A stretch of 10,487 nucleotides of DNA from Oscillospiraceae bacterium (GCA_902803365.1 CADCPU010000377.1:1-10487); one strand, 5' to 3'. Positions 1 to 6,830 are shown, numbered from the stretch's first letter. Numbers and translations: made by a program. Notes: a model not told the origin generated them from the sequence alone.

Positions 1-1770
1 AGCAACCTGTTGCTTAATAAGTCGATTGACGCACTTGTTAAGATCGCAGACGCAACAACGGGAAAACGTGTGACAGCCGTTGTCGGAGTTCCGTTTGTCG
101 TTGAAAATAATCTCTATAACTGCGCAGCTGTTTTGTCGGATGGCAAGATCAAGGCGCTGATACCAAAGACTTTCATTCCGACTTATTCGGAGTTCTATGA
201 GTGCCGTTGGTTCGCATCGGGAAGAGACCTCAACGGAAGGACTGTTACGATCGACGGACAGGAAGTCCCGGTCGGTACGGATATCCTCCTTGAAGATGAA
301 AGATCGGGTGCCGTATTGGGCGTTGAGATCTGCGAGGATCTCTGGGTCCCCGATAAGCCGAGCACACATGCTGCTCTTGCAGGTGCGAACATAATCGTTA
401 ACCTCTCGGCTTCTGATGAGCTCATAGGCAAGCGTGAGTACAGGACTTCGCTCGTAAGACAGCAGAGCGGTTCCTGTTATTGCGCGTACGTATACGTTTC
501 ATCAGGCGCGATGGAGAGCAGTACGGATCTCGTTTTTTCGGGCCATTCGATCATTGCTCAGAACGGAAGCCTGTTAAGTGAATCGATATTCCCGCAGTAT
601 CCGCATGTTGAGACTGCGCTCGTTGATCTTGCGGTGATAATGCATGACAGGATAAGGCAGAATACATTTGAGAACGGAAGCAACTATCGCCGCGTTAGTG
701 TCAACATAAGACCTGCCGGATCTGACGAACCTTCGATCAGGGAGATGGCTGATATCCTCAAGCGTTTTGACTACCGCGTATTAAGAGATCCGTTCGTTCC
801 GACGGATAACAGCCTGAGGGATGAGAGATGTCGTCAGATACTTCAGATCCAGGCTAACGGCCTTGCGACGAGAGTACGTGCGACAGGCATCAGGAATCTT
901 GTTATCGGTATATCGGGAGGACTTGATTCGACACTCGCGATCCTTGTTTGCGCAGAGGCTAGAAAGCTCATTCCGGATATCAGGATCATCGCATATACGA
1001 TGCCGAACAAAGGCAATACATCTGATCTTACTTTGGGAAATGCAGGTAAGCTCATGTCGCTTCTTGCAGACGAATCGTACGAGGTCCCGATCGGTGAAGG
1101 CGTTGCTCTTCATCTCACACAGCTTGGGCACGAACTTACCTACCGGGGTCCGGGCGATGTTACTTACGAGAATGCCCAAGCCAGGATGCGTACATATATA
1201 CTCATGGATGCCGCCAATATGCGCGGCGGACTCGTAGTCGGTACTGGTGACTTGTCCGAGCTCGCTCTCGGCTGGTGCACGTATAACGGCGATCATATGT
1301 CGATGTATGCGGTCAACAGTTCAGTCCCAAAAACACTCGTCAGATTTATCTGCAGTTCCTATGCGGAATTCTGCGGTAACGACGAACTTAAGGAAGTCCT
1401 GCTGTCGATCTGCGATACGCCGATCACGCCTGAACTTACTCCGACGAAGAACGATCAGATCGCGCAGATCACGGAAGATCTCATAGGTCGTTATGACTTA
1501 AACGACCTGTTCCTTTTCTATACTCTCCGTTACGGATTCGAGCCTTCGAGGACGGCTGCCTATGCGATGCGTGCATACCCTGAGCTTGCACCCGAGAAGA
1601 TATTCGATGCCGCGAAGAATTTCTTTAAGCGATTCTTTACTCAGCAGTTCAAGCGAAGCTGTCTTCCTGACGGTCCTAAGGTCGGTTCCGTTACACTTTC
1701 GCCGCGCGGTGACTGGCGTATGCCGAGTGACGCGACCGTTGCTCTCTGGTTGAACGATCTTAAGCTGTGA
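1..1770 (+). CDS. nadE: Glutamine-dependent NAD+ synthetase (5' partial)
   Basis: Catalyses the last step of NAD+ synthesis, ATP-dependent amidation of deamido-NAD+ with ammonia released from glutamine, in the cytoplasm. The frame is open from base 1, so the start lies upstream; 589 codons are present and roughly 50-80 N-terminal residues are missing against the usual 640-680. The first half is a nitrilase-type glutaminase domain: catalytic Lys in LIPKTFIPTYSEF (bases 166-168) and catalytic Cys in GVEICEDLW (331-333); the catalytic Glu would be in the missing part. The second half is the synthetase domain with the PP-loop SGGLDS (913-930), then YTMPNKGNTSD and VVGTGDLSELALGWCTYNGDH, all typical of NadE. 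It ends 67 bp before the response regulator, which has its own promoter, so the two are probably separate units. The PP-loop and glutaminase residues make the identification firm. Confidence 0.96.
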   Translation, partial: SNLLLNKSIDALVKIADATTGKRVTAVVGVPFVVENNLYNCAAVLSDGKIKALIPKTFIPTYSEFYECRWFASGRDLNGRTVTIDGQEVPVGTDILLEDERSGAVLGVEICEDLWVPDKPSTHAALAGANIIVNLSASDELIGKREYRTSLVRQQSGSCYCAYVYVSSGAMESSTDLVFSGHSIIAQNGSLLSESIFPQYPHVETALVDLAVIMHDRIRQNTFENGSNYRRVSVNIRPAGSDEPSIREMADILKRFDYRVLRDPFVPTDNSLRDERCRQILQIQANGLATRVRATGIRNLVIGISGGLDSTLAILVCAEARKLIPDIRIIAYTMPNKGNTSDLTLGNAGKLMSLLADESYEVPIGEGVALHLTQLGHELTYRGPGDVTYENAQARMRTYILMDAANMRGGLVVGTGDLSELALGWCTYNGDHMSMYAVNSSVPKTLVRFICSSYAEFCGNDELKEVLLSICDTPITPELTPTKNDQIAQITEDLIGRYDLNDLFLFYTLRYGFEPSRTAAYAMRAYPELAPEKIFDAAKNFFKRFFTQQFKRSCLPDGPKVGSVTLSPRGDWRMPSDATVALWLNDLKL

Positions 1771-1774
1771 TATA

Positions 1775-1805
1775 TTTACGCGAATTGTATAGCGAGTGAT
1801 ATAAT
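1775..1805 (+). promoter_or_regulatory. Extended -10 promoter for the two-component operon
   Basis: A perfect TATAAT at 1800-1805 is preceded by TG at 1797-1798, giving the extended -10 element TGATATAAT. The best -35 candidate is TTTACG at 1775-1780, four of six matches with a long 19-bp spacer, so recognition probably relies on the extended -10. Transcription would start near 1810-1812. It lies in the 67-bp gap between nadE and the response regulator, so it is the natural promoter for the regulator-kinase pair. Confidence 0.68.
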
Positions 1806-1810
1806 CAATA

Positions 1811-1827
1811 CGTTTATTCAATAAACG
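1811..1827 (+). other. Perfect stem-loop at the predicted mRNA 5' end
   Basis: CGTTTAT (1811-1817) and ATAAACG (1821-1827) form a 7-bp perfect stem with a TCA loop. It begins where transcription from the TATAAT at 1800-1805 should start, and its last base is the first G of the ribosome binding site GGGAG (1827-1831). It could be a 5'-terminal hairpin protecting the mRNA or tuning ribosome access, or a small DNA operator. No T run follows and the stem is AT-rich, so it is not a terminator. Confidence 0.5.
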
Positions 1828-1837
1828 GGAGATAATT

Positions 1838-2557
1838 ATGTTACGTATTGCAATCTGCGATGATGAGAGAGAACTTGTTGAAGAACACAAGGGCGTGGTG
1901 GAAGAGTGCCTCAGACAGTGCGGCGAGATGGGCGAGATCGAGACCTATACTGTCTCGGATAACCTCCTGTGCGATGTTACGGAAGATAACATACATTACG
2001 ATCTGATCCTGCTCGATATAGAGATGCCGGGACATAGCGGAATGGAGATCGCCGGATCGCTCAAACCATATCTTCCTAACGTTAAGATCATATTCATTAC
2101 TTCACATATAGAATTTGCGATCGATGCATTTGAACTGTCGATCTTCAGATATGTTCCGAAGGATAACCGTGCGGTCAAGCTTCCCGCGGCAGTTACGGAT
2201 GCCATCCGATTGCTGTCACTCGAGGGAGGCAAGGTCTATACGATCTCAAACAGTACCAGGCTTGAGAAGATCCGGTATAAGGACATCATATATATCACGC
2301 GTGACGGCAAGAATTCCGAGATATTTACGGGCGACGGCAGTACCAAGGTCAGAAAGAGCCTTCAGCAGGTCTTAGATGAGCTTGGAAGTGAGGAGTTCAT
2401 CTTTACCGATCGCGGCTGCATCGTAAACATCATCCACGTCATGCAGGTCAAGGACGGTGAGGCCGTTATGAAGAGCGGCGACCGTCTTCCGATAAGCAGA
2501 TCTCATCTTCAGGATGTAAAGACCAAGATCAATTCGTATTGGGGGGCTCACATATGA
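1838..2557 (+). CDS. LytTR-family response regulator (AgrA/ComE type)
   Basis: DNA-binding response regulator of 239 residues. Residues 1-125 are a receiver domain: acidic pocket D8-D9, phospho-acceptor D60 in LILLDIEMPGHSG, conserved T88 in FITSH, and the conserved Lys K108 in RYVPKD. Residues about 135-235 are a LytTR domain with the expected elements (IYITRDGKNSEI; RGCIVNIIHVMQVK; GDRLPISRSHLQDVK). The family binds direct repeats of 9-10 bp set two helical turns apart; exactly such repeats occur downstream at 3843-3894. The start is fixed by GGGAG at 1827-1831, 6 nt upstream. The stop codon overlaps the kinase start in an ATGA arrangement, so the two are translationally coupled. The family assignment is clear; the regulated process is inferred from neighbours (membrane protein and ABC transporter). 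No signal peptide gene is seen, so naming it agrA would be unjustified. Confidence 0.93.
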   Translation: MLRIAICDDERELVEEHKGVVEECLRQCGEMGEIETYTVSDNLLCDVTEDNIHYDLILLDIEMPGHSGMEIAGSLKPYLPNVKIIFITSHIEFAIDAFELSIFRYVPKDNRAVKLPAAVTDAIRLLSLEGGKVYTISNSTRLEKIRYKDIIYITRDGKNSEIFTGDGSTKVRKSLQQVLDELGSEEFIFTDRGCIVNIIHVMQVKDGEAVMKSGDRLPISRSHLQDVKTKINSYWGAHI

Positions 2558-3846
2558 TGATCCTGATCAATACATTGGCCGTGCTCTTTCATATATCGGG
2601 AGGCCTGATCTTATGCTTCCGTTTTTTCGCGAAGGGGAAGCATGATCTTCTGTCGCTTTTGATCGGTGCAATTTGCTCCGCTGCTTCCTGCGGCATATAT
2701 TTCTGTGATGCCGGAGATCATCGCGGACTGATCCTTGCCGGTATCGAAGTCGTGTGCATATGGGCATGCGGAATATACAGGATGGGTGCGGATAAACGCA
2801 TGAGCCTTTTTACGGCATGTTTCTATAAGATGGGTGTCCATCTTCTGACGCTCCTGGCGTCGGCAGGGATGACTATCGCGCTGAAAGACAAGGCTTTCCT
2901 TGATGATCTGACATTACGGGGTTCTCTTGTAAGTCTTGCAGTCGGAGGCGTTGTCCTGATCCTGTGCATCGTGCTCTGGCGCAGTAAAGATATGACCGCC
3001 CGTGCTCTGATCAGGGTGGGAACATTCATAGCGCTCGCAGCGTTGTTTGCCGTAAACTTCCTGATCACTTATGACTCTGATCTTCTCAACAAGGAAGACC
3101 TCTTTACATGGATGTATTATGCACTCGGACTTATGGTCGCAGTTCTCATGATACAGATGAGCAGGCAGTATGAGGCGGAGAAGGAACTCGCGAGGATGAA
3201 GTCCGAAGAAGCCATGATGCTCGAGCGTGAATATCGCGCGCTGAGCAATACGTATGAGAGCAATGCCAAGCTTTTCCATGACTTCAGGAACCACTGCGGC
3301 GTGATCAGAAATTACCTCACGAAGGATAAGAACGAAGAGGCGCTCAAGTATCTCGATGATCTGACAGGCGGCGGAAGTTCTTACAGTTTGGAAGTCTGGA
3401 CGGGCGATGAGACGATTGATTATCTGATCGGAAGCAAGAAGTCTCTCGCGGGCGAAAAACAGATCGCATTTGACGTCAATGCGGAGTTCCCCCGCAACAT
3501 AAATATAAAGAGCAGCGATCTTTGCGCGATCCTCGGAAATCTCCTTGATAATGCGATCGAAGCAGCATCAAAGATCGAAGATCCTTCCGGGCGCAGGGTC
3601 CGTCTTGCCATAAGAAGGATACAGCAGATGCTCGTCGTAAAAGTCGAAAACACTTATGCGAACAGACCAGTCGTTATCGACGGAGATTATAAGACAAGCA
3701 AGACCGACGGAGGTCTTCACGGCTGGGGGATCAAGAGTGCGGGCGCTGCTGCAGAAAAATATGACGGAATGGTACAAAGCAGCTGTACTGATGCGCTGTT
3801 TACGACCGTCGTGACGCTGTCTTTTGAGGGTATTAAGCCTGAATGA
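2554..3846 (+). CDS. HPK10-type sensor histidine kinase (AgrC/ComD-like)
   Basis: Membrane sensor kinase of 430 residues that should phosphorylate the regulator encoded just upstream. The first about 200 residues form six or seven hydrophobic segments (roughly 2-24, 33-52, 58-75, 84-110, 123-142, 151-173, 185-202) with no large extracellular domain, as in AgrC/ComD peptide receptors. A charged helix (205-235) leads to the phospho-acceptor H242 in FHDFRNH. The GHKL ATPase has an N box LGNLLDNAIEA (327-337) and a G box GGLHGWGIKS (386-395). I chose ATG 2554: GGGGGG at 2541-2546 lies 7 nt upstream and the ATG overlaps the regulator's TGA. A TTG at 2539 in the same frame would overlap that G run and is less likely. 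The stop codon lies inside the first of the direct repeats that probably control the next operon. Family is confident; the ligand is unknown. Confidence 0.92.
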   Translation: MMILINTLAVLFHISGGLILCFRFFAKGKHDLLSLLIGAICSAASCGIYFCDAGDHRGLILAGIEVVCIWACGIYRMGADKRMSLFTACFYKMGVHLLTLLASAGMTIALKDKAFLDDLTLRGSLVSLAVGGVVLILCIVLWRSKDMTARALIRVGTFIALAALFAVNFLITYDSDLLNKEDLFTWMYYALGLMVAVLMIQMSRQYEAEKELARMKSEEAMMLEREYRALSNTYESNAKLFHDFRNHCGVIRNYLTKDKNEEALKYLDDLTGGGSSYSLEVWTGDETIDYLIGSKKSLAGEKQIAFDVNAEFPRNINIKSSDLCAILGNLLDNAIEAASKIEDPSGRRVRLAIRRIQQMLVVKVENTYANRPVVIDGDYKTSKTDGGLHGWGIKSAGAAAEKYDGMVQSSCTDALFTTVVTLSFEGIKPE

Positions 3847-3894
3847 CGGACATTATCTTCCAATTCGCGGACAAAAGATGACCGTTCGCGGACA
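3843..3894 (+). promoter_or_regulatory. Three direct repeats at 21-bp period: putative LytTR operator
   Basis: TTCGCGGACA occurs at 3864-3873 and again, identically, at 3885-3894, start to start 21 bp. A third related copy, ATGACGGACA (3843-3852), lies another 21 bp upstream with 7 of 10 bases identical. Known LytTR regulators such as AgrA and ComE bind pairs of about 9-bp direct repeats with a 12-bp gap, which is the same 21-bp period. The final repeat ends near the expected -35 position of the promoter whose -10 is at 3921-3926. The cognate candidate, a LytTR regulator, is encoded 1.3 kb upstream. The repeats are seen directly; that this regulator binds them is inference. Confidence 0.75.
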
Positions 3895-3920
3895 TTTCCG
3901 CACGGAGCTTTGTTTTGTTC

Positions 3921-3926
3921 TATGAT
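3921..3926 (+). promoter_or_regulatory. -10 element of an activator-dependent promoter
   Basis: TATGAT matches five of six bases of the -10 consensus. No good -35 hexamer sits 16-18 bp upstream; instead the last TTCGCGGACA repeat ends at 3894, putting its centre about 43 bp before the predicted start near 3933. A weak -35 replaced by an adjacent activator site is the expected layout for a promoter needing a bound response regulator. It would drive 3981-6030. Confidence 0.55.
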
Positions 3927-3980
3927 GACATCACAAGGAACAAAGGAAATAAAGTTCCGAAGAAACGGAGGATATATATT

Positions 3981-4151
3981 ATGCGTCACATCATTATCAG
4001 AACTATCATGGCTTTGGTTTGGATCGCTGCTGCGATCGTTTCACTTACAAAGGGCAATACACAGAGCTTTATCTTAGGTCTTATCATGGGCATCGCTTTT
4101 GGCGGATCTGCTCTCATGATGATCAAGAAGAACAAGAAAGCAACAAAATAA
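3981..4151 (+). CDS. Small two-helix membrane protein, 56 residues
   Basis: I do not recognise a named family. The 56-residue product has a short positive N-terminus, two hydrophobic helices (about 5-22 and 29-48) joined by the turn LTKGNTQS, and a strongly basic tail (IKKNKKATK), so it should sit in the cytoplasmic membrane. The start is ATG 3981, served by GGAGG at 3967-3971, 9 nt upstream; an in-frame TTG at 3915 has no ribosome binding site and lies upstream of the -10. It is first in the unit that includes the ABC ATPase 15 bp downstream, and it directly follows the putative LytTR operator. It could be an accessory subunit of the transporter, an immunity-type protein, or a membrane-inserted regulator of the kinase. 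It has a GG pair at 41-42 but no double-glycine leader character. Confidence 0.8.
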   Translation: MRHIIIRTIMALVWIAAAIVSLTKGNTQSFILGLIMGIAFGGSALMMIKKNKKATK

Positions 4152-4166
4152 GGAGTCAAAAGGAAC

Positions 4167-4874
4167 ATGTCTGAGAAACTGCTGAACATCAAGGGTTTGA
4201 CCGCCTGGTATGATCCCGGCAAAAAGATCCTTAAGGATCTCTCGCTTGAATTGAATGAGAAAGAAGTCGTCGGAATGATCGGTCTTAACGGAGCCGGAAA
4301 GACCACTTTTCTTAAGGTCATTACAGGCCTTCTCAAGGGATATGAGATCTCAGAGAAGACATTCAATGGCGAGGACATCGGATTCAGGGATAACGGATTT
4401 AAGAGCATGAGATATGTGGTCTTCGCTGAAGACAGCTCATTCGGTTATTTCACATTCAATGAGTATCTTAAATACGTTAGCGGCGCGTACCAAAAACAAC
4501 TTCACGATGTTGAAGAACTTATCGCAGGTTTCCACTTTGAAGGATATACGGACATGCTCCTTAAAGACCTGTCCACCGGTAATCAGAAGAAAGCATTCCT
4601 TATCGCGGGATTCGCGCTGAGGCCTGAACTTCTGTTCCTGGATGAGCCGGTCAACGGTCTCGACTTCCAGAGTACCGAATATCTCTACAGCCTTATCGCA
4701 GGCTACAAGAAATACGGTACGCTCCTTTTTTCATCACACATCCTGGAGAGCATCACTCTTACTTCAGACCGTGTGCTGGTTCTTGAGGAAGGCCATATCA
4801 CCAAGCAGTACGAAGGTGATCAGATAAATGCAAATTCAATTCGAGAGGCACTTAACTATGACGATGTTGTTTAA
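4167..4874 (+). CDS. ABC transporter ATP-binding protein
   Basis: Cytoplasmic ATPase of 235 residues powering the permease encoded next. Walker A is GLNGAGKTT (39-47, K45), the signature is the variant LSTGN (135-139), Walker B is LLFLDE (155-160) with catalytic E160, followed by the D loop NGLD, and the H loop is SSH (H191). Where the Q-loop glutamine is expected (VVFAEDSS, 84-91) there is Glu instead, a small departure from the canonical pattern. The domain set and length fit the exporter ATPases of the ABC-2/lantibiotic-export type. AAGGAG at 4150-4155 precedes the start, which is 15 bp after the small membrane protein. The end overlaps the permease start by 17 bp, suggesting coupled translation. 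The substrate cannot be read from the sequence; kinase context suggests a peptide or antimicrobial. Confidence 0.93.
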   Translation: MSEKLLNIKGLTAWYDPGKKILKDLSLELNEKEVVGMIGLNGAGKTTFLKVITGLLKGYEISEKTFNGEDIGFRDNGFKSMRYVVFAEDSSFGYFTFNEYLKYVSGAYQKQLHDVEELIAGFHFEGYTDMLLKDLSTGNQKKAFLIAGFALRPELLFLDEPVNGLDFQSTEYLYSLIAGYKKYGTLLFSSHILESITLTSDRVLVLEEGHITKQYEGDQINANSIREALNYDDVV

Positions 4875-6030
4875 TGTTTTCGGCAAGAAACTTTTCGGGG
4901 TCAGATACGAAAGACTCCTTAAGAACCTGTTCTTGTGTGTGATCGTCTATTTGGGACTCTCATCAATGGAGTACACTCTCAATATCTCGCCGAAGATCCT
5001 CTGCCTTATGTCAGCTGTCGTAGCAGGTACGATGATGTGGCAGGCACTCACTTCTTCGGATACGTCGGCTTATATCAGGAATCTCGTTATGATGCCGTTC
5101 GAAAACCGTGATCTCGTCAGTGCATACACAGTATCTCTTGCACTTTATACTCTCGTGATCAAAGTCGGCCTTTTGTGGGCATTGGTATTTGCAGTCGCAA
5201 GATTCAGTGTGCTCGAGATCATCAGTGCGTTTTTTGCCGCATGCTGCGGTATGGCTCTTGTATCATGCTTTTTCGCGTTCAAGAGATCCGGGATCGTAAC
5301 AGTCATCTGCGCAGGTGCAACTGCTGCGTGCATATTCCTCTTCGGCGGAGTACATCCCGGCATCATGTCTGCGGTATTTGTGGCAGAGGTCATTGTAATT
5401 CTTATCTTTTTGACGCGTGCAGACGGCTATGATATCTACGATGCTCTGTGCGATAACGAAGCACGCAGCGCATCGGTCAAGAGCAGAAGTCACTGCCTTG
5501 TCTTTACGTATTTCATGAGATATATGACATCGCACAAGAATTACATCTTTAATACGATCCTTACATGGGCTCTTGCAGCCTTTATCCCTGTCTTTTTCAA
5601 GCTCAGCGGAGCAGGCGGAGATCTTGGTAAGGTCATCTTGTATATCGGCTTCGGTATCGCTACCGTTAATACTCCGCTCTGTATCCTTGTATCCTGTGAT
5701 CCGGATCTTGGCAGAGGCATCGATACCCTGCCTGACGGAGGTAAGAGATTTTTCCTTCCTTACGGCGCATTTCTCTTTGTGAGCACGGGTATCGCATATG
5801 CTTTCTATCTTACAAGCTGGAATATCACGGCAGGCGGCATAGGTGTAAGGCACATCGTCCTTGCCGTTATCCTCGCCTTGGTAAGCGCAGCTCTCTCCGT
5901 AGGCGCAGAGATGTTCTTCCCGCTTAAGAACTGGAAGATCGAGAGCGACCTCTGGCATCATCCGAGAAAGTATGCCGTTCCGGGCGCCATAATCATTCTT
6001 GCCAGCCTTGCAGGAACGATCATTGCCTGA
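4858..6030 (+). CDS. ABC transporter permease, ABC-2-like
   Basis: Integral membrane protein of 390 residues with about 10-11 hydrophobic segments (roughly 22-36, 46-64, 88-112, 119-139, 145-163, 168-186, 231-248, 257-279, 299-319, 331-352, 372-389) and a cytoplasmic-looking polar stretch at 187-230. The element MMPFENRDLVSAY (78-90) between membrane spans resembles the P-S-R-type coupling segment of ABC-2 exporters. It pairs with the preceding ATPase. I chose ATG 4858 because GAGAGG at 4843-4848 lies 9 nt upstream; the in-frame ATG at 4828 has no such site. It overlaps the ATPase gene by 17 bp. Only a weak palindrome and five Ts follow the stop, so the transcript end is uncertain. Permease role is confident from context; subfamily and substrate are not determined. 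Confidence 0.85.
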   Translation: MTMLFNVFGKKLFGVRYERLLKNLFLCVIVYLGLSSMEYTLNISPKILCLMSAVVAGTMMWQALTSSDTSAYIRNLVMMPFENRDLVSAYTVSLALYTLVIKVGLLWALVFAVARFSVLEIISAFFAACCGMALVSCFFAFKRSGIVTVICAGATAACIFLFGGVHPGIMSAVFVAEVIVILIFLTRADGYDIYDALCDNEARSASVKSRSHCLVFTYFMRYMTSHKNYIFNTILTWALAAFIPVFFKLSGAGGDLGKVILYIGFGIATVNTPLCILVSCDPDLGRGIDTLPDGGKRFFLPYGAFLFVSTGIAYAFYLTSWNITAGGIGVRHIVLAVILALVSAALSVGAEMFFPLKNWKIESDLWHHPRKYAVPGAIIILASLAGTIIA

Positions 6031-6077
6031 TCATCTGCAGATAATTTTTCGTAAGGTACTGTTCTCTTTTCGATTAT

Positions 6078-6086
6078 TGATATAAT
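6078..6086 (+). promoter_or_regulatory. Extended -10 promoter giving a leaderless GNAT transcript
   Basis: TGATATAAT (TG at 6078-6079, TATAAT at 6081-6086) is the same nine bases as the -10 of the two-component promoter at 1797-1805. The last T is 7 nt from the A of the start codon at 6093, so transcription is predicted to begin on or within a base or two of the ATG. No convincing -35 is present and there is no Shine-Dalgarno sequence upstream of the ATG. Confidence 0.6.
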
Positions 6087-6092
6087 AAATAC

Positions 6093-6557
6093 ATGGTAAG
6101 ACGAGCAACACAAAAAGACATCAGCAGGATCCTGGAACTTCTCGTCCAGGTCGATATGGTACATCATAACGGGCGCCCCGATCTTTTTAAGGGACCGACC
6201 ACCAAGTATGATGCCGCAGAACTTGAGAAGATAATAGCGGATGATACGACTCCCGTATTCGTCTGCGAGGAGGACGGGATCGTCGCGGGCCATGCTTTCT
6301 GTATCGCAAAGCAGGTGGTGGGCGACAGGGTCCTTACAGATGTCAGGACACTTTATATCGACGATATCTGCGTAGATGAGAAGATGCGCGGTAAGGGCGT
6401 CGGAAGACAGCTCTACGAATATGTTCTCGGCTATGCAAAAGAGAACGGATTTTACAACATTACGCTGAATGTCTGGGAGTGCAACCCGGGTGCTCAGAAG
6501 TTTTACGAAGCAATGGGACTTAAGCCCCAGAAGACATGCATGGAACAGATACTCTAA
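6093..6557 (+). CDS. GNAT-family N-acetyltransferase
   Basis: Acetyltransferase of 154 residues, the usual size of a single GNAT domain; it would transfer an acetyl group from acetyl-CoA to an amine of a small molecule or protein. The acetyl-CoA pyrophosphate loop is RGKGVG (99-104) after strand beta-4 (LYIDDICVDE), and the C-terminal motif is WECNPGAQKFYEAMGL (128-143) with N131 and Y138 as typical conserved positions. The start MVRRATQKDI aligns with the beginning of beta-1 in the family, so no longer N-terminus is needed. There is no ribosome binding site and the predicted transcription start coincides with the ATG, implying a leaderless message. It is monocistronic, between the permease operon and a hairpin terminator. 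The substrate is unknown; neither RimI identity nor antibiotic resistance can be claimed. Confidence 0.9.
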   Translation: MVRRATQKDISRILELLVQVDMVHHNGRPDLFKGPTTKYDAAELEKIIADDTTPVFVCEEDGIVAGHAFCIAKQVVGDRVLTDVRTLYIDDICVDEKMRGKGVGRQLYEYVLGYAKENGFYNITLNVWECNPGAQKFYEAMGLKPQKTCMEQIL

Positions 6558-6577
6558 GTGAATATTCGCGACGCCTT

Positions 6578-6612
6578 AAGGCCCTCCCTTTGATCATGTG
6601 GGAGGGCCTTTT
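6578..6612 (+). terminator. Rho-independent terminator after the GNAT gene
   Basis: AAGGCCCTCCC (6578-6588) and GGGAGGGCCTT (6600-6610) form a perfect 11-bp GC-rich stem with an 11-nt loop, 20 bp after the stop codon. The T run is short (6609-6612), so release may be incomplete, but the stem is strong. It isolates the acetyltransferase from the leader-peptide operon downstream. Confidence 0.8.
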
Positions 6613-6641
6613 GGTCTGTATGGAGTCTTCAAAGATCGCTG

Positions 6642-6670
6642 TTGACATGTCTGATATTGAGTAGTACACT
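6642..6670 (+). promoter_or_regulatory. Sigma-A type promoter of the leader/methyltransferase operon
   Basis: A perfect -35 TTGACA at 6642-6647 is followed after exactly 17 bp by TACACT at 6665-6670, four of six matches to the -10. Transcription should start near 6677, leaving about 25 nt before the leader-peptide start. It lies just past the preceding terminator and is the only good promoter upstream of the methyltransferase. Confidence 0.75.
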
Positions 6671-6701
6671 CGACCATAACATCATGAAAGGAGTTCATAT
6701 C

Positions 6702-6782
6702 GTGTTTAGTTTTGCAACTCGCACAACACAGACTACAACGACAGCCAAGCTCACTACGCTCGGTGGATTTGTATTGTGTTGA
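6702..6782 (+). CDS. Threonine-rich leader peptide, 26 residues
   Basis: A short reading frame with a GTG start at 6702, preceded by AAGGAG at 6688-6693 (8 nt spacing), and a TGA at 6780-6782. Nine of 26 residues are Thr, concentrated in TRTTQTTTTAKLTT (residues 6-19), with a hydrophobic end GGFVLC. It sits between a strong promoter and an intrinsic terminator that precedes the methyltransferase gene. That arrangement is the one used by attenuation leader peptides; runs of one amino acid, as in thrL of enterobacteria, make ribosome progress depend on that charged tRNA. An alternative is an antibiotic-sensing leader, as for erm or cat genes, in which stalling depends on peptide and drug. A third is a small functional peptide on its own transcript. 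Translation is not proven, but promoter, ribosome site and stop are coherently placed. Confidence 0.65.
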   Translation: MFSFATRTTQTTTTAKLTTLGGFVLC

Positions 6783-6820
6783 AACGGATTGCAGATAAGA
6801 TTGAACTTCAGTTTATAAGC

Positions 6821-6830
6821 TCATTAATGA
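6821..6830 (+). repeat. 10-bp perfect palindrome within the leader
   Basis: TCATTAATGA is identical to its reverse complement and abuts the 5' arm of the terminator. ATAAGC just before it (6815-6820) can pair with GCTTAT in the terminator arm (6833-6838), which would place this palindrome in the loop of an alternative hairpin. It could also simply be chance in an AT-rich stretch. Confidence 0.4.

Noticed and set aside
781..1296. Long open frame on the minus strand inside nadE, and other minus-strand open frames across the window
   Set aside because: They lie opposite clear protein-family genes, have no ribosome binding sites and show no recognisable domain; they mirror the codon bias of the real genes.
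3915..3980. TTG start extending the small membrane protein upstream by 22 codons
   Set aside because: It would start before the -10 element at 3921-3926 and has no ribosome site, whereas ATG 3981 has GGAGG at the right distance.
3981..4151. The 56-residue protein as a double-glycine bacteriocin or pheromone precursor
   Set aside because: The GG pair at 41-42 follows two hydrophobic helices and not a polar LSxxEL-type leader, and would release only a 14-residue basic tail.
4828..4857. Upstream ATG for the permease
   Set aside because: No ribosome site precedes it; ATG 4858 has GAGAGG 9 nt upstream and gives a normal N-terminus.
6031..6050. ATCTGCAGAT palindrome with five Ts as a terminator of the transporter operon
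   Set aside because: The palindrome folds to only a 3-bp stem with a 4-nt loop, too weak to support a terminator call.
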